Part shown: one piece after another, positions 47,371 through 56,702 of the stretch | Position numbering within the stretch: position 1 is the first letter of the stretch | Layout: every line of letters starts with the position of its first letter | From: Staphylococcus capitis subsp. capitis | Lineage (GTDB): Bacteria > Bacillota > Bacilli > Staphylococcales > Staphylococcaceae | Assembly: GCF_040739495.1 (NCBI RefSeq) | Contig: NZ_CP145263.1 | Coordinates: forward strand, 372,001-436,000 | Reading direction: 5' to 3' | DNA: 64,000 bases | Notes under the pieces: generated by a model | What the model was told of the DNA's origin: nothing | The model's input: the letters and a program-made list of their open reading frames with translations, nothing else | Databases searched by the model: none | Position numbers and translations under genes: made by a program

Positions 47371-47405
47371 AAATCATCTATATAAGTCCTAAAACTCTCT
47401 TGTCG

Positions 47406-47498
47406 CCACTTCCCTACGCCAGTATGAACTGGATCAGGTTCTAGGAATTATAAAGTCACTTCTTTACTCTCAGCCCTAAACAAAGGCACTTCCAGTGG
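47406..47498 (-). promoter_or_regulatory. TPP riboswitch (THI element)
   Basis: Read on the minus strand: closing stem CCACT/AGTGG, conserved GGCTGAGA, then GAACCTGATCCAG and GGCGTAGGGAAG, the hallmark THI-box segments. Thiamine pyrophosphate binding would favour the terminator downstream and switch off tenI-thiOSGF. Confidence 0.95.
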
Positions 47499-47546
47499 AT
47501 TGATATGAAATTGTATCAAAAAATTTCAAACTTTTTCTTTGAATTC

Positions 47547-47575
47547 AGTTTACTATTTTTAGGAATATTCTTCAA
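47547..47575 (-). promoter_or_regulatory. thi operon promoter
   Basis: Minus strand TTGAAG (47575-47570), 17-bp spacer, TAAACT (47552-47547), about 50 bases before the aptamer. Confidence 0.55.
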
Positions 47576-47803
47576 ACTTCTTTAGCTTTTATTAATCATA
47601 TTCAATTTATGCATAAAATTACATATATGCTTCATATAATGAATAAAAAATAATTACTTTAATGTTTTAAGCTACTCAATTTTATAAAAAATATGGTTTT
47701 AGACACCATTATATAAGTGAATCTAAATCACATGCTTAAAACTGGAGATTCCAGTAAAATATACGAAAAATATACATTTTTTAAAGAAATTTCGTCTAAA
47801 CTA

Positions 47804-47855
47804 TTGTAACCGTTTTCACAACGTGCTATATTATATAAAAATTGTAGCGCTACAA
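47804..47855 (+). promoter_or_regulatory. Promoter, cre and palindromic operator of the MFS gene
   Basis: -35 TTGTAA (47804-47809), 17 bp, -10 TATATT (47827-47832). cre-like TGTAACCGTTTTCA at 47805-47818 overlaps the -35. A perfect palindrome TTGTAGCGCTACAA at 47842-47855 follows the -10 and looks like a pathway-specific repressor site. Confidence 0.65.
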
Positions 47856-47969
47856 CTTTAAAAAGTTGTTCTAAAAAGGGTAGTTTTAACAGTCATCGCA
47901 GGGAATTTCTGAAACTTAACGACATCTTATATAGAAACAACATAATTTAAATGGAAGTAGGAAACAAAT

Positions 47970-49241
47970 ATGAATGAAAAACGCAGTAATGTACGCTGGT
48001 ATTTTGCAATTGGGTTCTTCCTCATCGGTGTAATTGCATATATGGATAGGTCTAATATTTCATATATTGCAGCTCCAATGATGAAAGATTTAGGTATGAC
48101 AAAAACACAATTTGGTTTATTAGCCTCATTTTTCTCACTAGGTTATGCATTTATGCAAGTGCCTTCTGGAATGTTATCTGAGAAATTTGGTCCTCGTAAA
48201 ATGATTACTATAGCTCTCGTATGGTGGAGTGCATTCACAATTTTGACAGGTATGATTAAACATCACGGTTTATTATATTTTGTAAGATTTTTATTCGGAG
48301 TGGGTGAAGCCCCAATGTACCCATCGAATGCTGTATTTAACTCATTTTGGTTTGCTAAAAACGAAAAAGGAAGAGCTTCGAGTGCTCTTCTAGCTGGGTC
48401 TTATTTTGGACCAGTACTAGCACCGATTATCACAATTGCAATTGTTAATGCCTTTAACTGGCAAGCAGCATTTTATATCTTTGGTGCAGTTGGTACTGTT
48501 ATGGCTATCTTATGGGCAATCATTGCTAAAGATTTACCTGAGCATCACAAAATGGTAAGTGAAGCGTAGAAGAAATATATCACTGAGCATCGTGATATTG
48601 TTGCAACTGAAAAGTCTTTACCACCTTGGAAACGTTTCTTAAGTCACTTTAGTTTCTATGCAATTGCACTACAATATTTTGTAGTACAATTCGTTATCGC
48701 ATTATTCTTAATTTGGTTACCAACATATTTGGCTGAGCAATATCATGTGGATTTCAAAGATATGGCAATCAGTTCATTGCCATGGTTGTTTATGTTCTTC
48801 CTTATACTCTCAGCTGGGGCAATCTCAGACAAAATTTTAAATTCTGGGCAGTCACGATTTGTAGCGCGTGGTGCGATTGCTATCGCTGGATTTGTAGTGT
48901 TCTCTGTATCAATCTTTTTAGCAGTTCATACTGATAACTTATACATGACAATTGTTTGGTTATCCTTATGTTTAGGTGGCGTAGGTATTTCAATGGGTAT
49001 GAGCTGGGCAGCAGCGACTGACCTTGGTCGTAACTTCTCAGGCACAGTGTCTGGTTGGATGAACTTATGGGGGAACATCGGCGCACTAATTAGCCCATTA
49101 CTTGCCGGTATAGTAGTCGATCAACTAGGTTGGTCAATGACATTACAATTATTAATTGTTCCTGCAGTTATAGCTGCTATTCTATGGTTCTTCGTTAAAC
49201 CAGATCAACCACTTGTTGTAGATGAAGAACAATCAAATTAA
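47970..49241 (+). pseudogene. Glucarate/hexuronate-type MFS transporter interrupted by an amber codon
   Basis: Same frame throughout, 423 sense codons except TAG at 48567-48569. Anion:cation symporter subfamily of the major facilitator superfamily: N-terminal YMDRSNISYIAAPMMKDLGMTKTQFGLLASFFSLGYAFMQVPSGMLSEKFGPRKM with the family loop, and GVGEAPMYPSNAVFNSFWF. Twelve membrane segments in the joined reading; the stop falls in the central cytoplasmic loop (MVSEA-stop-KKYITEHRD). The N-terminal six-helix half may still be made, but transport is unlikely. Confidence 0.85.
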
Positions 49242-49256
49242 TATTTTTATCTCGAA

Positions 49257-49298
49257 CATACTAAGATTCCCAAACCACTCATCTTAGTATGTTTTTTA
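49257..49298 (+). terminator. Terminator after MFS pseudogene
   Basis: ACATACTAAGAT / ATCTTAGTATGT 12-bp stem followed by T run. Confidence 0.85.
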
Positions 49299-49319
49299 TT
49301 TTCTTCTGAATTTACAAGA

Positions 49320-49345
49320 GTTTAAAGCATGATGTTTCAGGTTAT
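49320..49345 (+). promoter_or_regulatory. Candidate sigma-B promoter
   Basis: GTTTAA (49320-49325), 14-bp spacer, GGTTAT (49340-49345), close to the staphylococcal sigma-B consensus GTTTWW-N12-15-GGGWAT. Confidence 0.45.
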
Positions 49346-49385
49346 CTATGTATTAAACTGTTAAGAAGTTGAGGAGATGATTCAT

Positions 49386-49676
49386 ATGATTATCATTAAT
49401 GCTAAGATTAAAGTTGATGAAAATAAACGCGAAGATTACTTACAATTAATGGCTGACTTAGTGGAACATTCTAGACAAGAAAAAGGAAATTTATTCTATC
49501 ATCACTATGAAGATGTAAGCGAAGCGAATACATTTGTGGTCGTTGAAAATTATAAAGATGAAAATGCTGTTGAAGAACACAATCAATCTGAACACTTCCA
49601 AACATTTAGCCAAAATATTAGTAAGTTTATTACTGAGGAACCTAAGATAGATGAAAGTCGAACAGTAGAAAAATAA
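49386..49676 (+). CDS. ABM-domain quinol monooxygenase-like protein
   Basis: 96 residues from the ATG that follows GAGGAG by 8 bases. Antibiotic-biosynthesis-monooxygenase (dimeric ferredoxin-like) fold: IIINAKIKVDENKREDYLQLM, EKGNLFYHHYEDVSEANTFVVVENYKDENAVEEHNQSEHFQTF, as in YgiN-type quinol monooxygenases. Probably acts on quinols or reactive metabolites; no heme-binding IsdG signature is evident. Possible sigma-B control. Confidence 0.82.
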   Translation: MIIINAKIKVDENKREDYLQLMADLVEHSRQEKGNLFYHHYEDVSEANTFVVVENYKDENAVEEHNQSEHFQTFSQNISKFITEEPKIDESRTVEK

Positions 49677-49766
49677 TTCAATTCGCACGTTCAACATAAA
49701 TGAATAATCAGTGTTATAATTGGTAAGTAAATGCAACACTTATGAACATCATAGATTATAAAAAAT

Positions 49767-49818
49767 GAACGAGACAATGTTATTCAACTCATAAAATTAA
49801 ATTGTCTCGTTCTTTCTT
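49767..49818 (+). terminator. Terminator after monooxygenase-like gene
   Basis: GAACGAGACAAT / ATTGTCTCGTTC perfect 12-bp stem, then TTTCTT. Confidence 0.85.
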
Positions 49819-49859
49819 ATGTTCTTATTTGGGGATGTAAATTAGAAAGGAAGATTAAA

Positions 49860-51815
49860 GTGAATCACGTACTTAATTCACTGACCCGTGTTGATAAATC
49901 TAAAATTGATTATTATAAAGGGCTAAGACAAGGATTATTACTTATTATACCTGCTTTAATAGGCTATTTTTTTGGATTTTTCAATTTTGGCTTATTAATA
50001 TCAACAGGTACACTTGCACATGTCTATGTGTTTAAAGGCTCAACGCAATCTATGTTAAGAACAGTTATTATCTGCTCACTGTCGTTCTCACTTTGTATGA
50101 TGTTAGGTACGTTAACGATTATACAGCCGATAGTATTTGGTCTTATCTTACTTGTTGTAGTTGCGGTACCGTATTATATTTTTAATGCACTCAAAGTAGC
50201 TGGACCGTCTTCTACCTTCTTCTTAGTAACATATTGTTTGCCTATTAATTTACCTCATGCGCCAGAAGAAGCATTACTACGTGGGTTAGGCATTCTTATT
50301 GGTGGTATATTAGCGACAATAACTGTAATGTTAACCATCTTATTTACCAAAGTTAAAGCAGAAGATAGAGCGATTAACGCGGATTTTGCTACAATTCATA
50401 ACTTGTTACATCATTATAATGACCCTGAAGCGTTTAAAACATACGCGAGAAATGCTGTAACTGAATTTAGAACATCGGAAAAGCTCCTTATCACTTCTAC
50501 ATCAGGTGGTAATGGAAAGTTAAGTTCACGTTTCCAAAAGTTAATACTCCTACATACTGCAGCACAAGGTATCTATTCAGAGTTACTCGAATTAAATGAG
50601 AAAAATGTTCGTCCTATTCCACAAGATCTTATTGAAATGATGGATCATATTTATAATGGAATACAACAACCTCGAACTTCAAGACCATGGACAAAGCCTG
50701 TGGACGTACCTTCAGAATTTGAAAATTTATTGAATCATATATTGAAAATCGATGAAATGGTACATGCGAACGACAATCAAATTGAACATGAAGCTGATAT
50801 TCGCAAACCACTCTATAGTAAACGTATTTATCAAAACTTAACTTTTGATTCAATCGTCTTTAGAAATGCACTACAATATACAGTTATTATGGCTATAGCA
50901 ATTTTTATTGCGTTAGGATTTAATATTCAAAAGGCTTATTGGGTACCACTTTCAGCACATACTGTACTTCTTTCAAATATGACGACAATCCGTTCACTTG
51001 ACCGTGCATTAGCAAGAGGAATAGGTACAATTATTGGCGCCCTTATTTTGTCAGGAATATTAGCCTTAAACATTAATCCGTTAATTGCAATATTAATCAT
51101 GGGTGTTTCAGCAGTGATAACTGAAGCATTTGTTGCGGCAAATTATGCATTTGCTGTTATTTTCATTACTACGCAAGTAATTATGCTGAATGGTCTAGCT
51201 TCGCATAACTTAAGTATAGAAATTGCTTATACTCGTATTATCGACGTTATATTAGGTATTGTCATAACTGTTATAGGGATATTCTTAGTTGCCAGAAATA
51301 CGGCCTCCTCAATGTTACCAGGAGCGATTGCAGAACTAGTTCGTAAAGAAGCCACGCTATTTCATTATTTATTTTCTAAAAATAAATACGAAACGAATGA
51401 AGTAGATAAGCGAGAACGTTTAAATTTAAACGTAAAAATTAGCAACGTCAATCAAATGTATAATTCTGCCAACGGAGAATTGTTCAGTAATAAAGAGGTT
51501 GTGCGATATTATTATCCAAGTATCTTTGCGTTAGAGGAAATTAGTTTTATGTTAGAAAGAGCGATGAATAACAAACATCGTATAACTATCGATGATGAGC
51601 AAATGGGTGAGTATCTTTTAGCGTTTGAAAATATTGCCAAGCATTTCCAACTACAAGGCAGTTTAGAGGAAAGAGAGTTAAGTCATTTACCTCAATATAA
51701 TTATATTCGATCAGCATTAATTAATATTCAGCGTAACAGTGTTCACGCACGTAAAGATATCACAGAAAATGAAGAAGAACATCATACTTCAAATGACTCT
51801 CAATCAAAAGGTTAG
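49860..51815 (+). CDS. FUSC-family (aromatic acid exporter-like) membrane protein
   Basis: 651 residues. Two membrane blocks of about six segments each (about 25-165 and 340-475), separated and followed by soluble helical regions, the layout of fusaric acid resistance / AaeB-type exporters. Conserved FWVPLSAHTVL-like segment AYWVPLSAHTVLLSNMTTIRSLDRALARGIGTIIGALI. Likely effluxes an organic acid; substrate unknown. GTG start after AAGGAAGATTAAA. Confidence 0.83.
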   Translation: MNHVLNSLTRVDKSKIDYYKGLRQGLLLIIPALIGYFFGFFNFGLLISTGTLAHVYVFKGSTQSMLRTVIICSLSFSLCMMLGTLTIIQPIVFGLILLVVVAVPYYIFNALKVAGPSSTFFLVTYCLPINLPHAPEEALLRGLGILIGGILATITVMLTILFTKVKAEDRAINADFATIHNLLHHYNDPEAFKTYARNAVTEFRTSEKLLITSTSGGNGKLSSRFQKLILLHTAAQGIYSELLELNEKNVRPIPQDLIEMMDHIYNGIQQPRTSRPWTKPVDVPSEFENLLNHILKIDEMVHANDNQIEHEADIRKPLYSKRIYQNLTFDSIVFRNALQYTVIMAIAIFIALGFNIQKAYWVPLSAHTVLLSNMTTIRSLDRALARGIGTIIGALILSGILALNINPLIAILIMGVSAVITEAFVAANYAFAVIFITTQVIMLNGLASHNLSIEIAYTRIIDVILGIVITVIGIFLVARNTASSMLPGAIAELVRKEATLFHYLFSKNKYETNEVDKRERLNLNVKISNVNQMYNSANGELFSNKEVVRYYYPSIFALEEISFMLERAMNNKHRITIDDEQMGEYLLAFENIAKHFQLQGSLEERELSHLPQYNYIRSALINIQRNSVHARKDITENEEEHHTSNDSQSKG

Positions 51816-51829
51816 TAAGCGTACCTTTC

Positions 51830-51855
51830 GTTTAATAACTCACGATAGTGGTAAA
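51830..51855 (+). promoter_or_regulatory. Candidate sigma-B promoter of the ChaB/DUF2188 gene
   Basis: GTTTAA (51830-51835), 14-bp spacer, GGTAAA (51850-51855), 36 bases before the start codon. The -10 is imperfect. Confidence 0.4.
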
Positions 51856-51890
51856 TACTATTAAAAGTTATTTTATTGGGAGGTAAAGTT

Positions 51891-52304
51891 ATGCCTTGGA
51901 CAATGGACGATTACCCACAAAGTTGGAAAAATTTCGATGAACTTGAACGTAAGAAGGCAATTGACATCGGAAATGCTATGCTAAAAGATGGCTATAAAGA
52001 AGGCGACGTGATTCCTATTGCTACACAACAAGCTGAAAAATGGTATAAAGACGCGTCTAAAGAAGAATTAGATGAATTAAAGAATAAACATATCACACAA
52101 CACCAGAAAGATCAGTCAGCTAATCCAAAATTAAATGATGAAAATATACATGTTTATTACGAAGACAATGAATGGAAAGTTAAAACTGAAGATGCTAAAC
52201 AAGCTTCAGATACATTCGATCAAAAGCAAGACGCCGTGAAACGTGCGAACGAGATTGCTGACAATAAAGGAACTAAAGTCATCGAACATAAAAAAGATGA
52301 ATAG
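51891..52304 (+). CDS. ChaB-like / DUF2188 stress-type small protein
   Basis: 137 residues from the ATG after GGGAGG. N-terminal ChaB-like region (MPWTMDDYPQSWKNFDELERKKAIDIGNAML) and a C-terminal DUF2188 domain (about 83-137, NIHVYYEDNEWKVKTEDAKQASDTFDQKQDAVKRANEIA). Highly charged and cytosolic; joins two short domains often seen in stress-induced proteins. Exact role unknown. Confidence 0.78.
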   Translation: MPWTMDDYPQSWKNFDELERKKAIDIGNAMLKDGYKEGDVIPIATQQAEKWYKDASKEELDELKNKHITQHQKDQSANPKLNDENIHVYYEDNEWKVKTEDAKQASDTFDQKQDAVKRANEIADNKGTKVIEHKKDE

Positions 52305-52313
52305 ATTAAATTG

Positions 52314-52347
52314 AACCGCGTAAGTGCTCATACTTATGCGGTTTTAG
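52314..52347 (+). terminator. Terminator after ChaB/DUF2188 gene
   Basis: AACCGCGTAAGT / ACTTATGCGGTT stem, TTTTAG tail. Confidence 0.75.
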
Positions 52348-52448
52348 TTTGCTTACTTAAATGAGGCGAAAGTATGATGGGCTAACGTTTCTCTATCGAT
52401 TTCAATTCCGATATAATGGAGGTATATAGAAAACGGAGGTCGAGATAT

Positions 52449-53144
52449 ATGTACGTAGAAAGAAAGCCTTCATTATATGTCGAAGACTTAAGAAATGAAT
52501 TCAAAAATAGTTTAAACAACTTTCAGGATAGCGAGGCAGCATTTGATACACTATTAGGTTTTGTTGAACTAGACCATGTGTATTCTTCCGCACTTAAAGA
52601 AATTAGTACGAAGTTAAGTATTTTAGATGAAAACTTTAACTATCAATTTAAACATAATCCCATACATCATATGGAAAGACGAGTTAAAGAAATGCACAGC
52701 TTAGTTAAGAAACTAAGTCGTAAAGGTCTTGAAGTGAGTGCACAAAGCGCCAAAGAGAATATCATGGATATTGCAGGTATTCGAGTGATTTGTAATTATT
52801 TAGATGATATTTATGTGATTGAACAAATGCTACTCAAACAAGAAGACGTTAAATTGTTGAAACGAAAAGATTATATTGAACATCCCAAAGAAAATGGCTA
52901 TCGTAGTTTGCATATTGTGGTATCCATTCCTGTCTTTTTAGCTGATGCTGTAGAAGTGACCCCAGTAGAAATTCAAATTCGTACAATTGGTATGGATATG
53001 TGGGCAAGTTTAGAACATAAGATTCGATATAAGAATGACGCAGACACTGAAAAGTATAAAGGATTACTTGAACAATGTGCGACTGATATTACAAATGTTG
53101 AAAGTAAGATGCAACAAATACATTCAGAGATATCGAGTAATTAA
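52449..53144 (+). CDS. relP: Small alarmone synthetase RelP
   Basis: 231 residues from the ATG after GGAGGTCGAGATAT. Single-domain (p)ppGpp synthetase: [20 protein letters not shown] (about 115-134) carries the GTP/ATP-binding segment, [11 protein letters not shown] (about 154) and [22 protein letters not shown] (about 179) the catalytic Glu and substrate loop. No hydrolase or ACT domain. Of the two small synthetases of staphylococci, length and place match RelP, which is induced by cell-wall stress in S. aureus. Confidence 0.92.
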   Translation: MYVERKPSLYVEDLRNEFKNSLNNFQDSEAAFDTLLGFVELDHVYSSALKEISTKLSILDENFNYQFKHNPIHHMERRVKEMHSLVKKLSRKGLEVSAQSAKENIMDIAGIRVICNYLDDIYVIEQMLLKQEDVKLLKRKDYIEHPKENGYRSLHIVVSIPVFLADAVEVTPVEIQIRTIGMDMWASLEHKIRYKNDADTEKYKGLLEQCATDITNVESKMQQIHSEISSN

Positions 53145-53170
53145 AGTGTATTATAGAATGAATTTTATTA

Positions 53171-53196
53171 ACCATCTGGTCACACAGATGGTTTTA
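53171..53196 (+). terminator. Terminator after relP
   Basis: ACCATCTG / CAGATGGT stem, TTTTAATT tail. Confidence 0.7.
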
Positions 53197-53300
53197 ATTA
53201 TGTTAAATTCAATAACCACTTTATTTTGGCTATATTTATATAAAAATTATTTATATGTTATTATTATTTTAATTGATATATTAGAAATACGAGGTTATTT

Positions 53301-54173
53301 ATGATTAAGCAGAATTTTACAACTAAGGTTTATCCACTGAAACGATTCAAAGATGAATATAGCGAAGTCGCATACGCAGGAGATATGAATTCTAATAATG
53401 TAATTGTCTTTATCCATGGAGCATTATTAACTTATAAAATAATGACAATGTTCGAACCTTATTTTAGAGAATATAAAATGATCTTTGTGAATTGTCCTAG
53501 TAGAGGAAAGAGTTCTGATTTAGACAGGGATACACACACGCTTGATGATTACTCTGAACGTATTTATGATGTCTTAACGCAAGTGGTTGGGGAACAACAA
53601 ATTCACGAATTAAGTATCGTCGGTTATTCAATGGGAGGTATGATTGCAACGCGTCTACTTAAATACAATACTCTCCCGATTACTCATCTTATTTATTTAC
53701 ATAGCGCAGCTAAAATTACCCCAGATGCTAGTATGCTCGCGCGTCTATTTACAAATAATAGTAAGAGAGATATTTTGAAGGACGAAGTGAAAGCAGTTAA
53801 AAATCTTCCTCAATACATCTTGAACAAAACCATTTATGCTCATAAAGAGAATGCGTTAGATTTAATACAATATGTCGCCCCAATAAAAACCATCATTACC
53901 GACATACTCTATACTATTAAGACAGATTACTTACCCGATATAGATGAAATAAAGCAGTTCCCTAAAATCATGTTCATGTCTGGTAAAGAAGATCAAATTA
54001 TTCCATACACAGATTCACAAGCCACACTTGAAAAGTTTAAACAATTGGGCGGTGAAACAAAGGAAATATTATATCCAGGAATAGGTCATATCGATTTTCC
54101 TAGTGTGTTGGAAACAACTTCTAAAGATCAAATAGGCGTAGTAGACCACATTAAAAATTGGATTTCGAATTAA
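53301..54173 (+). CDS. Alpha/beta hydrolase
   Basis: 290 residues. Alpha/beta hydrolase fold with oxyanion strand VIVFIHGALLTYK (about 35), nucleophile elbow GYSMGG (about 112-117), acid region GKEDQIIP (about 230) and catalytic His in GIGHIDFPS (about 263). Substrate unknown. The ATG has a weak ribosome site (ACGAGG 10 bases upstream). Monocistronic before the gnt operon. Confidence 0.82.
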   Translation: MIKQNFTTKVYPLKRFKDEYSEVAYAGDMNSNNVIVFIHGALLTYKIMTMFEPYFREYKMIFVNCPSRGKSSDLDRDTHTLDDYSERIYDVLTQVVGEQQIHELSIVGYSMGGMIATRLLKYNTLPITHLIYLHSAAKITPDASMLARLFTNNSKRDILKDEVKAVKNLPQYILNKTIYAHKENALDLIQYVAPIKTIITDILYTIKTDYLPDIDEIKQFPKIMFMSGKEDQIIPYTDSQATLEKFKQLGGETKEILYPGIGHIDFPSVLETTSKDQIGVVDHIKNWISN

Positions 54174-54252
54174 ATGAAAAAGCTAGACGGAAGGGCGTCT
54201 TAAACACATTTCTGTGTTGAAGTTTCCAAAACTTAAATAGAAAACAGATACT

Positions 54253-54286
54253 AACCTTGACGTAATTTTACGTTAAGGTTTTTTAT
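54253..54286 (+). terminator. Terminator upstream of gntR
   Basis: AACCTTGACGTAA / TACGTTAAGGTT stem with four-base loop and T run. Confidence 0.85.
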
Positions 54287-54308
54287 TTTGAAAAATAATA
54301 ACAACTAA

Positions 54309-54346
54309 AGAAAGCGCTTGCAAAATAAAAACGTGTATATTATCAT
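54309..54346 (+). promoter_or_regulatory. gnt operon promoter with cre-like site
   Basis: TTGCAA (54318-54323), 17-bp spacer, TATCAT (54341-54346). A cre-like AGAAAGCGCTTGCA (54309-54322) overlaps the -35 box. Confidence 0.7.
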
Positions 54347-54360
54347 ACTTGTATACAAGT
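54345..54360 (+). promoter_or_regulatory. GntR operator
   Basis: ATACTTGTATACAAGT contains a perfect 14-bp palindrome and matches the gnt operator known from B. subtilis (ATACTTGTATACAAGTAT). It overlaps the -10 and start of transcription, fitting repression relieved by gluconate. Confidence 0.88.
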
Positions 54361-54390
54361 TAAGATGTTCAAGTTTGGAGGGTGGAGACA

Positions 54391-55071
54391 ATGACTTATG
54401 GCTATCCTAAAAAGTGGATGGAAGGTTTAACAACCGGAGAGTCTATTGCAGCTGAAATACGTTTAGGAATCGTAAGCGGAGAAATCTTAGCTGACACATT
54501 ATTAACAGAGAATCAAATAGCCAAGCAATTTAATGTTAGTCGCTCTCCAGTTAGAGATGCTTTCAAATTGTTACAAACTGACCAATTAATACATCTTGAA
54601 CGTATGGGAGCTCAAGTTTTATCTTTTGGAGATCAAAAGATAAGAGAAATGTATGATTTACGTCTCATGCTTGAATCTTTCGCATTTTCAAGATTAAAAG
54701 GTCATGACACACAAGCGATAGCTAAAGAAATGAAGAAACAATTAGAAATGATGAAAGTGGCGGTTCAGTTTGAGGATGCAGAGGCATTTACAAAACATGA
54801 TTTTGAATTTCACGAAGTCATCATTTATGCTGCGAATCATCAATATCTTAAAACATTTTGGAATCACTTGAAGCCAGTAATGGAGTCGCTCATATTACTA
54901 TCTATGAGACATCGAATGGCTACAGACAAACAAGATTTTGAAAGAATTCATCGCAACCACCAAGTATTTATAGAAGCAATTGAACATTATGATGCTGAGA
55001 AATTAAGAGAAGCGTTTCACTTAAACTTTGATGACGTTGGAAAAAATATAGAAAGTTTTTGGTTACGTTAA
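54391..55071 (+). CDS. gntR: Gluconate operon repressor GntR
   Basis: 226 residues from the ATG after GGAGGGTGGAGACA. GntR/FadR family: N-terminal winged helix (AAEIRLGIVSGEILADTLLTENQIAKQFNVSRSPVRDAFKLLQTDQLI) and all-helical FCD ligand domain (about 80-215, with FEFHEVIIYAANHQYL and HRNHQVFIEAI carrying metal/ligand His). Represses its own operon via the palindrome just upstream until gluconate binds. gntK starts 25 bases later. Confidence 0.94.
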   Translation: MTYGYPKKWMEGLTTGESIAAEIRLGIVSGEILADTLLTENQIAKQFNVSRSPVRDAFKLLQTDQLIHLERMGAQVLSFGDQKIREMYDLRLMLESFAFSRLKGHDTQAIAKEMKKQLEMMKVAVQFEDAEAFTKHDFEFHEVIIYAANHQYLKTFWNHLKPVMESLILLSMRHRMATDKQDFERIHRNHQVFIEAIEHYDAEKLREAFHLNFDDVGKNIESFWLR

Positions 55072-55096
55072 AGATTTGGAAGAGAGGGACCCTATA

Positions 55097-56638
55097 ATGA
55101 AATATATGATTGGCGTTGATATCGGAACTACAAGTACTAAATCTGTACTTTACGATGAAAATGGTCAATTTATAATGAAACATAATATTGGTTATGACTT
55201 ACATACACCCAATGTAGAAGTATCAGAAGAAAATCCAGATGATTTATTTGATGCAGTGTTAATGACGGTGAAATACATCGTTCGAGAATCTGGTATTTCG
55301 AAAGAAGATATTAAGTTAATTTCATTTAGTGCTCAAATGCACAGCTTAGTGGCAATGGACGCTCAAAATAAACATTTAACTGAGAATATAACTTGGGCTG
55401 ACAACCGCTCAAGTCGCTATGCTGATTTAATTGAAAATGAATATAATGGCTTTGAAATTTATCAGCGAACAGGTACACCGTTACATCCAATGTCACCACT
55501 ATCTAAGATTTTCTGGATGAAACATGAACAACCTGCCATATATAATCAAACAGCTAAATTTGCTGATATTAAGACTTACATTTTCTATCAATTATTTGAT
55601 AAGTATGTCATCGATTATTCAATGGCGTCAGCAACTGGGATGTTCAACTTAGAACAATTAGACTGGGATGAAAAAGCGCTAAAACTACTAGGTATTAGTA
55701 GAGATCAATTACCAGAGCTTGTACCAACAACCCATATCTTAACTGGCATGAAGAAACGTTTTGCCGAGCTCATGGATATTGATGAAAATACTCCAGTAGT
55801 TGTGGGAGCAAGTGATGGTGTACTTTCGAATTTAGGTGTTAATAGCTATAAAAAAGGTGAAGTTGCAGTGACTATCGGTACATCCGGTGCCATTAGAACA
55901 GTTATAAATAAACCACGTACAGATTATAAAGGTCGTATATTTTGTTATGTTTTAGATGATGAACACTACGTCATTGGTGGTCCAGTGAATAATGGTGGAG
56001 TGATTCTACGATGGTTACGTGATGAGATTCTTGCAAGTGAAGTAGAAACTGCTAAGCGTTTAGGTGTTGATCCCTACGATGTGTTAACGCAAATTGCTAG
56101 TCGAGTAAAACCAGGTGCAGAAGGTCTTATCTTTCATCCATATCTTGCTGGTGAACGTGCCCCACTATGGAATTCAGACGCTAGAGGTTCATTCTTTGGT
56201 TTAACGCTCTCTCATAAAAAGGAACACATGATACGTGCAGCATTAGAAGGTGTACTTTACAATTTATACACTGTATATCTTGCGTTAATTGAAGTCATGA
56301 ATGAGACACCAAATACAATTAAAGGGACAGGTGGTTTCGCTAAAAGTGAGATTTGGAGACAAATGATGGCAGATATTTTTGATACTGATCTTATCGTGCC
56401 AGAAAGTTATGAGAGTTCATGCTTAGGTGCATGTGTACTAGGACTGAAAGCAATAGGGGAAATTGATGACTTCTCTGTTATAGAAGAAATGGTAGGAACA
56501 ACGAACGCTCATCAACCAAATGAAGATACTGTAGCAATTTATCAAGAGCTTGTTAAAATCTTTATCAATATAAGTCGTTCTATAACTGAAAGCTATAGTG
56601 AAATAGCAAACTTCCAACGTAAACATATAAGCAATTAA
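55097..56638 (+). CDS. gntK: Gluconokinase GntK
   Basis: 513 residues, FGGY family kinase phosphorylating D-gluconate to 6-phosphogluconate. Phosphate motif GVDIGTTSTKSVLYD (about 5-19), SFSAQMHSLVAMD (about 78), GASDGVLSNLGV (about 236) and the C-terminal GTGGFAKSEIWRQMMADIF. ATG at 55097 is chosen over an upstream TTG because GAGAGGGA is correctly placed and FGGY kinases begin just before the first strand. Second gene of gntRKP. Confidence 0.94.
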   Translation: MKYMIGVDIGTTSTKSVLYDENGQFIMKHNIGYDLHTPNVEVSEENPDDLFDAVLMTVKYIVRESGISKEDIKLISFSAQMHSLVAMDAQNKHLTENITWADNRSSRYADLIENEYNGFEIYQRTGTPLHPMSPLSKIFWMKHEQPAIYNQTAKFADIKTYIFYQLFDKYVIDYSMASATGMFNLEQLDWDEKALKLLGISRDQLPELVPTTHILTGMKKRFAELMDIDENTPVVVGASDGVLSNLGVNSYKKGEVAVTIGTSGAIRTVINKPRTDYKGRIFCYVLDDEHYVIGGPVNNGGVILRWLRDEILASEVETAKRLGVDPYDVLTQIASRVKPGAEGLIFHPYLAGERAPLWNSDARGSFFGLTLSHKKEHMIRAALEGVLYNLYTVYLALIEVMNETPNTIKGTGGFAKSEIWRQMMADIFDTDLIVPESYESSCLGACVLGLKAIGEIDDFSVIEEMVGTTNAHQPNEDTVAIYQELVKIFINISRSITESYSEIANFQRKHISN

Positions 56639-56702
56639 GCACACAGAGGATTAACTATAAACTTGTAACTCAGACATTTAAAAGAGAAAGAAGGGGAATG
56701 TT

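Noticed and set aside
47741..47755. Palindrome ACTGGA-GAT-TCCAGT in the gap before the MFS gene
   Set aside because: Short, outside the recognised promoter, and not linked to any known regulator; could be chance.
11633..48569. Programmed readthrough or amber reassignment explaining both TAG-interrupted genes
   Set aside because: TAG is used as an ordinary stop by other genes here (for example at 51813), no suppressor tRNA or selenocysteine/pyrrolysine element is seen, and the genes are of types often lost.
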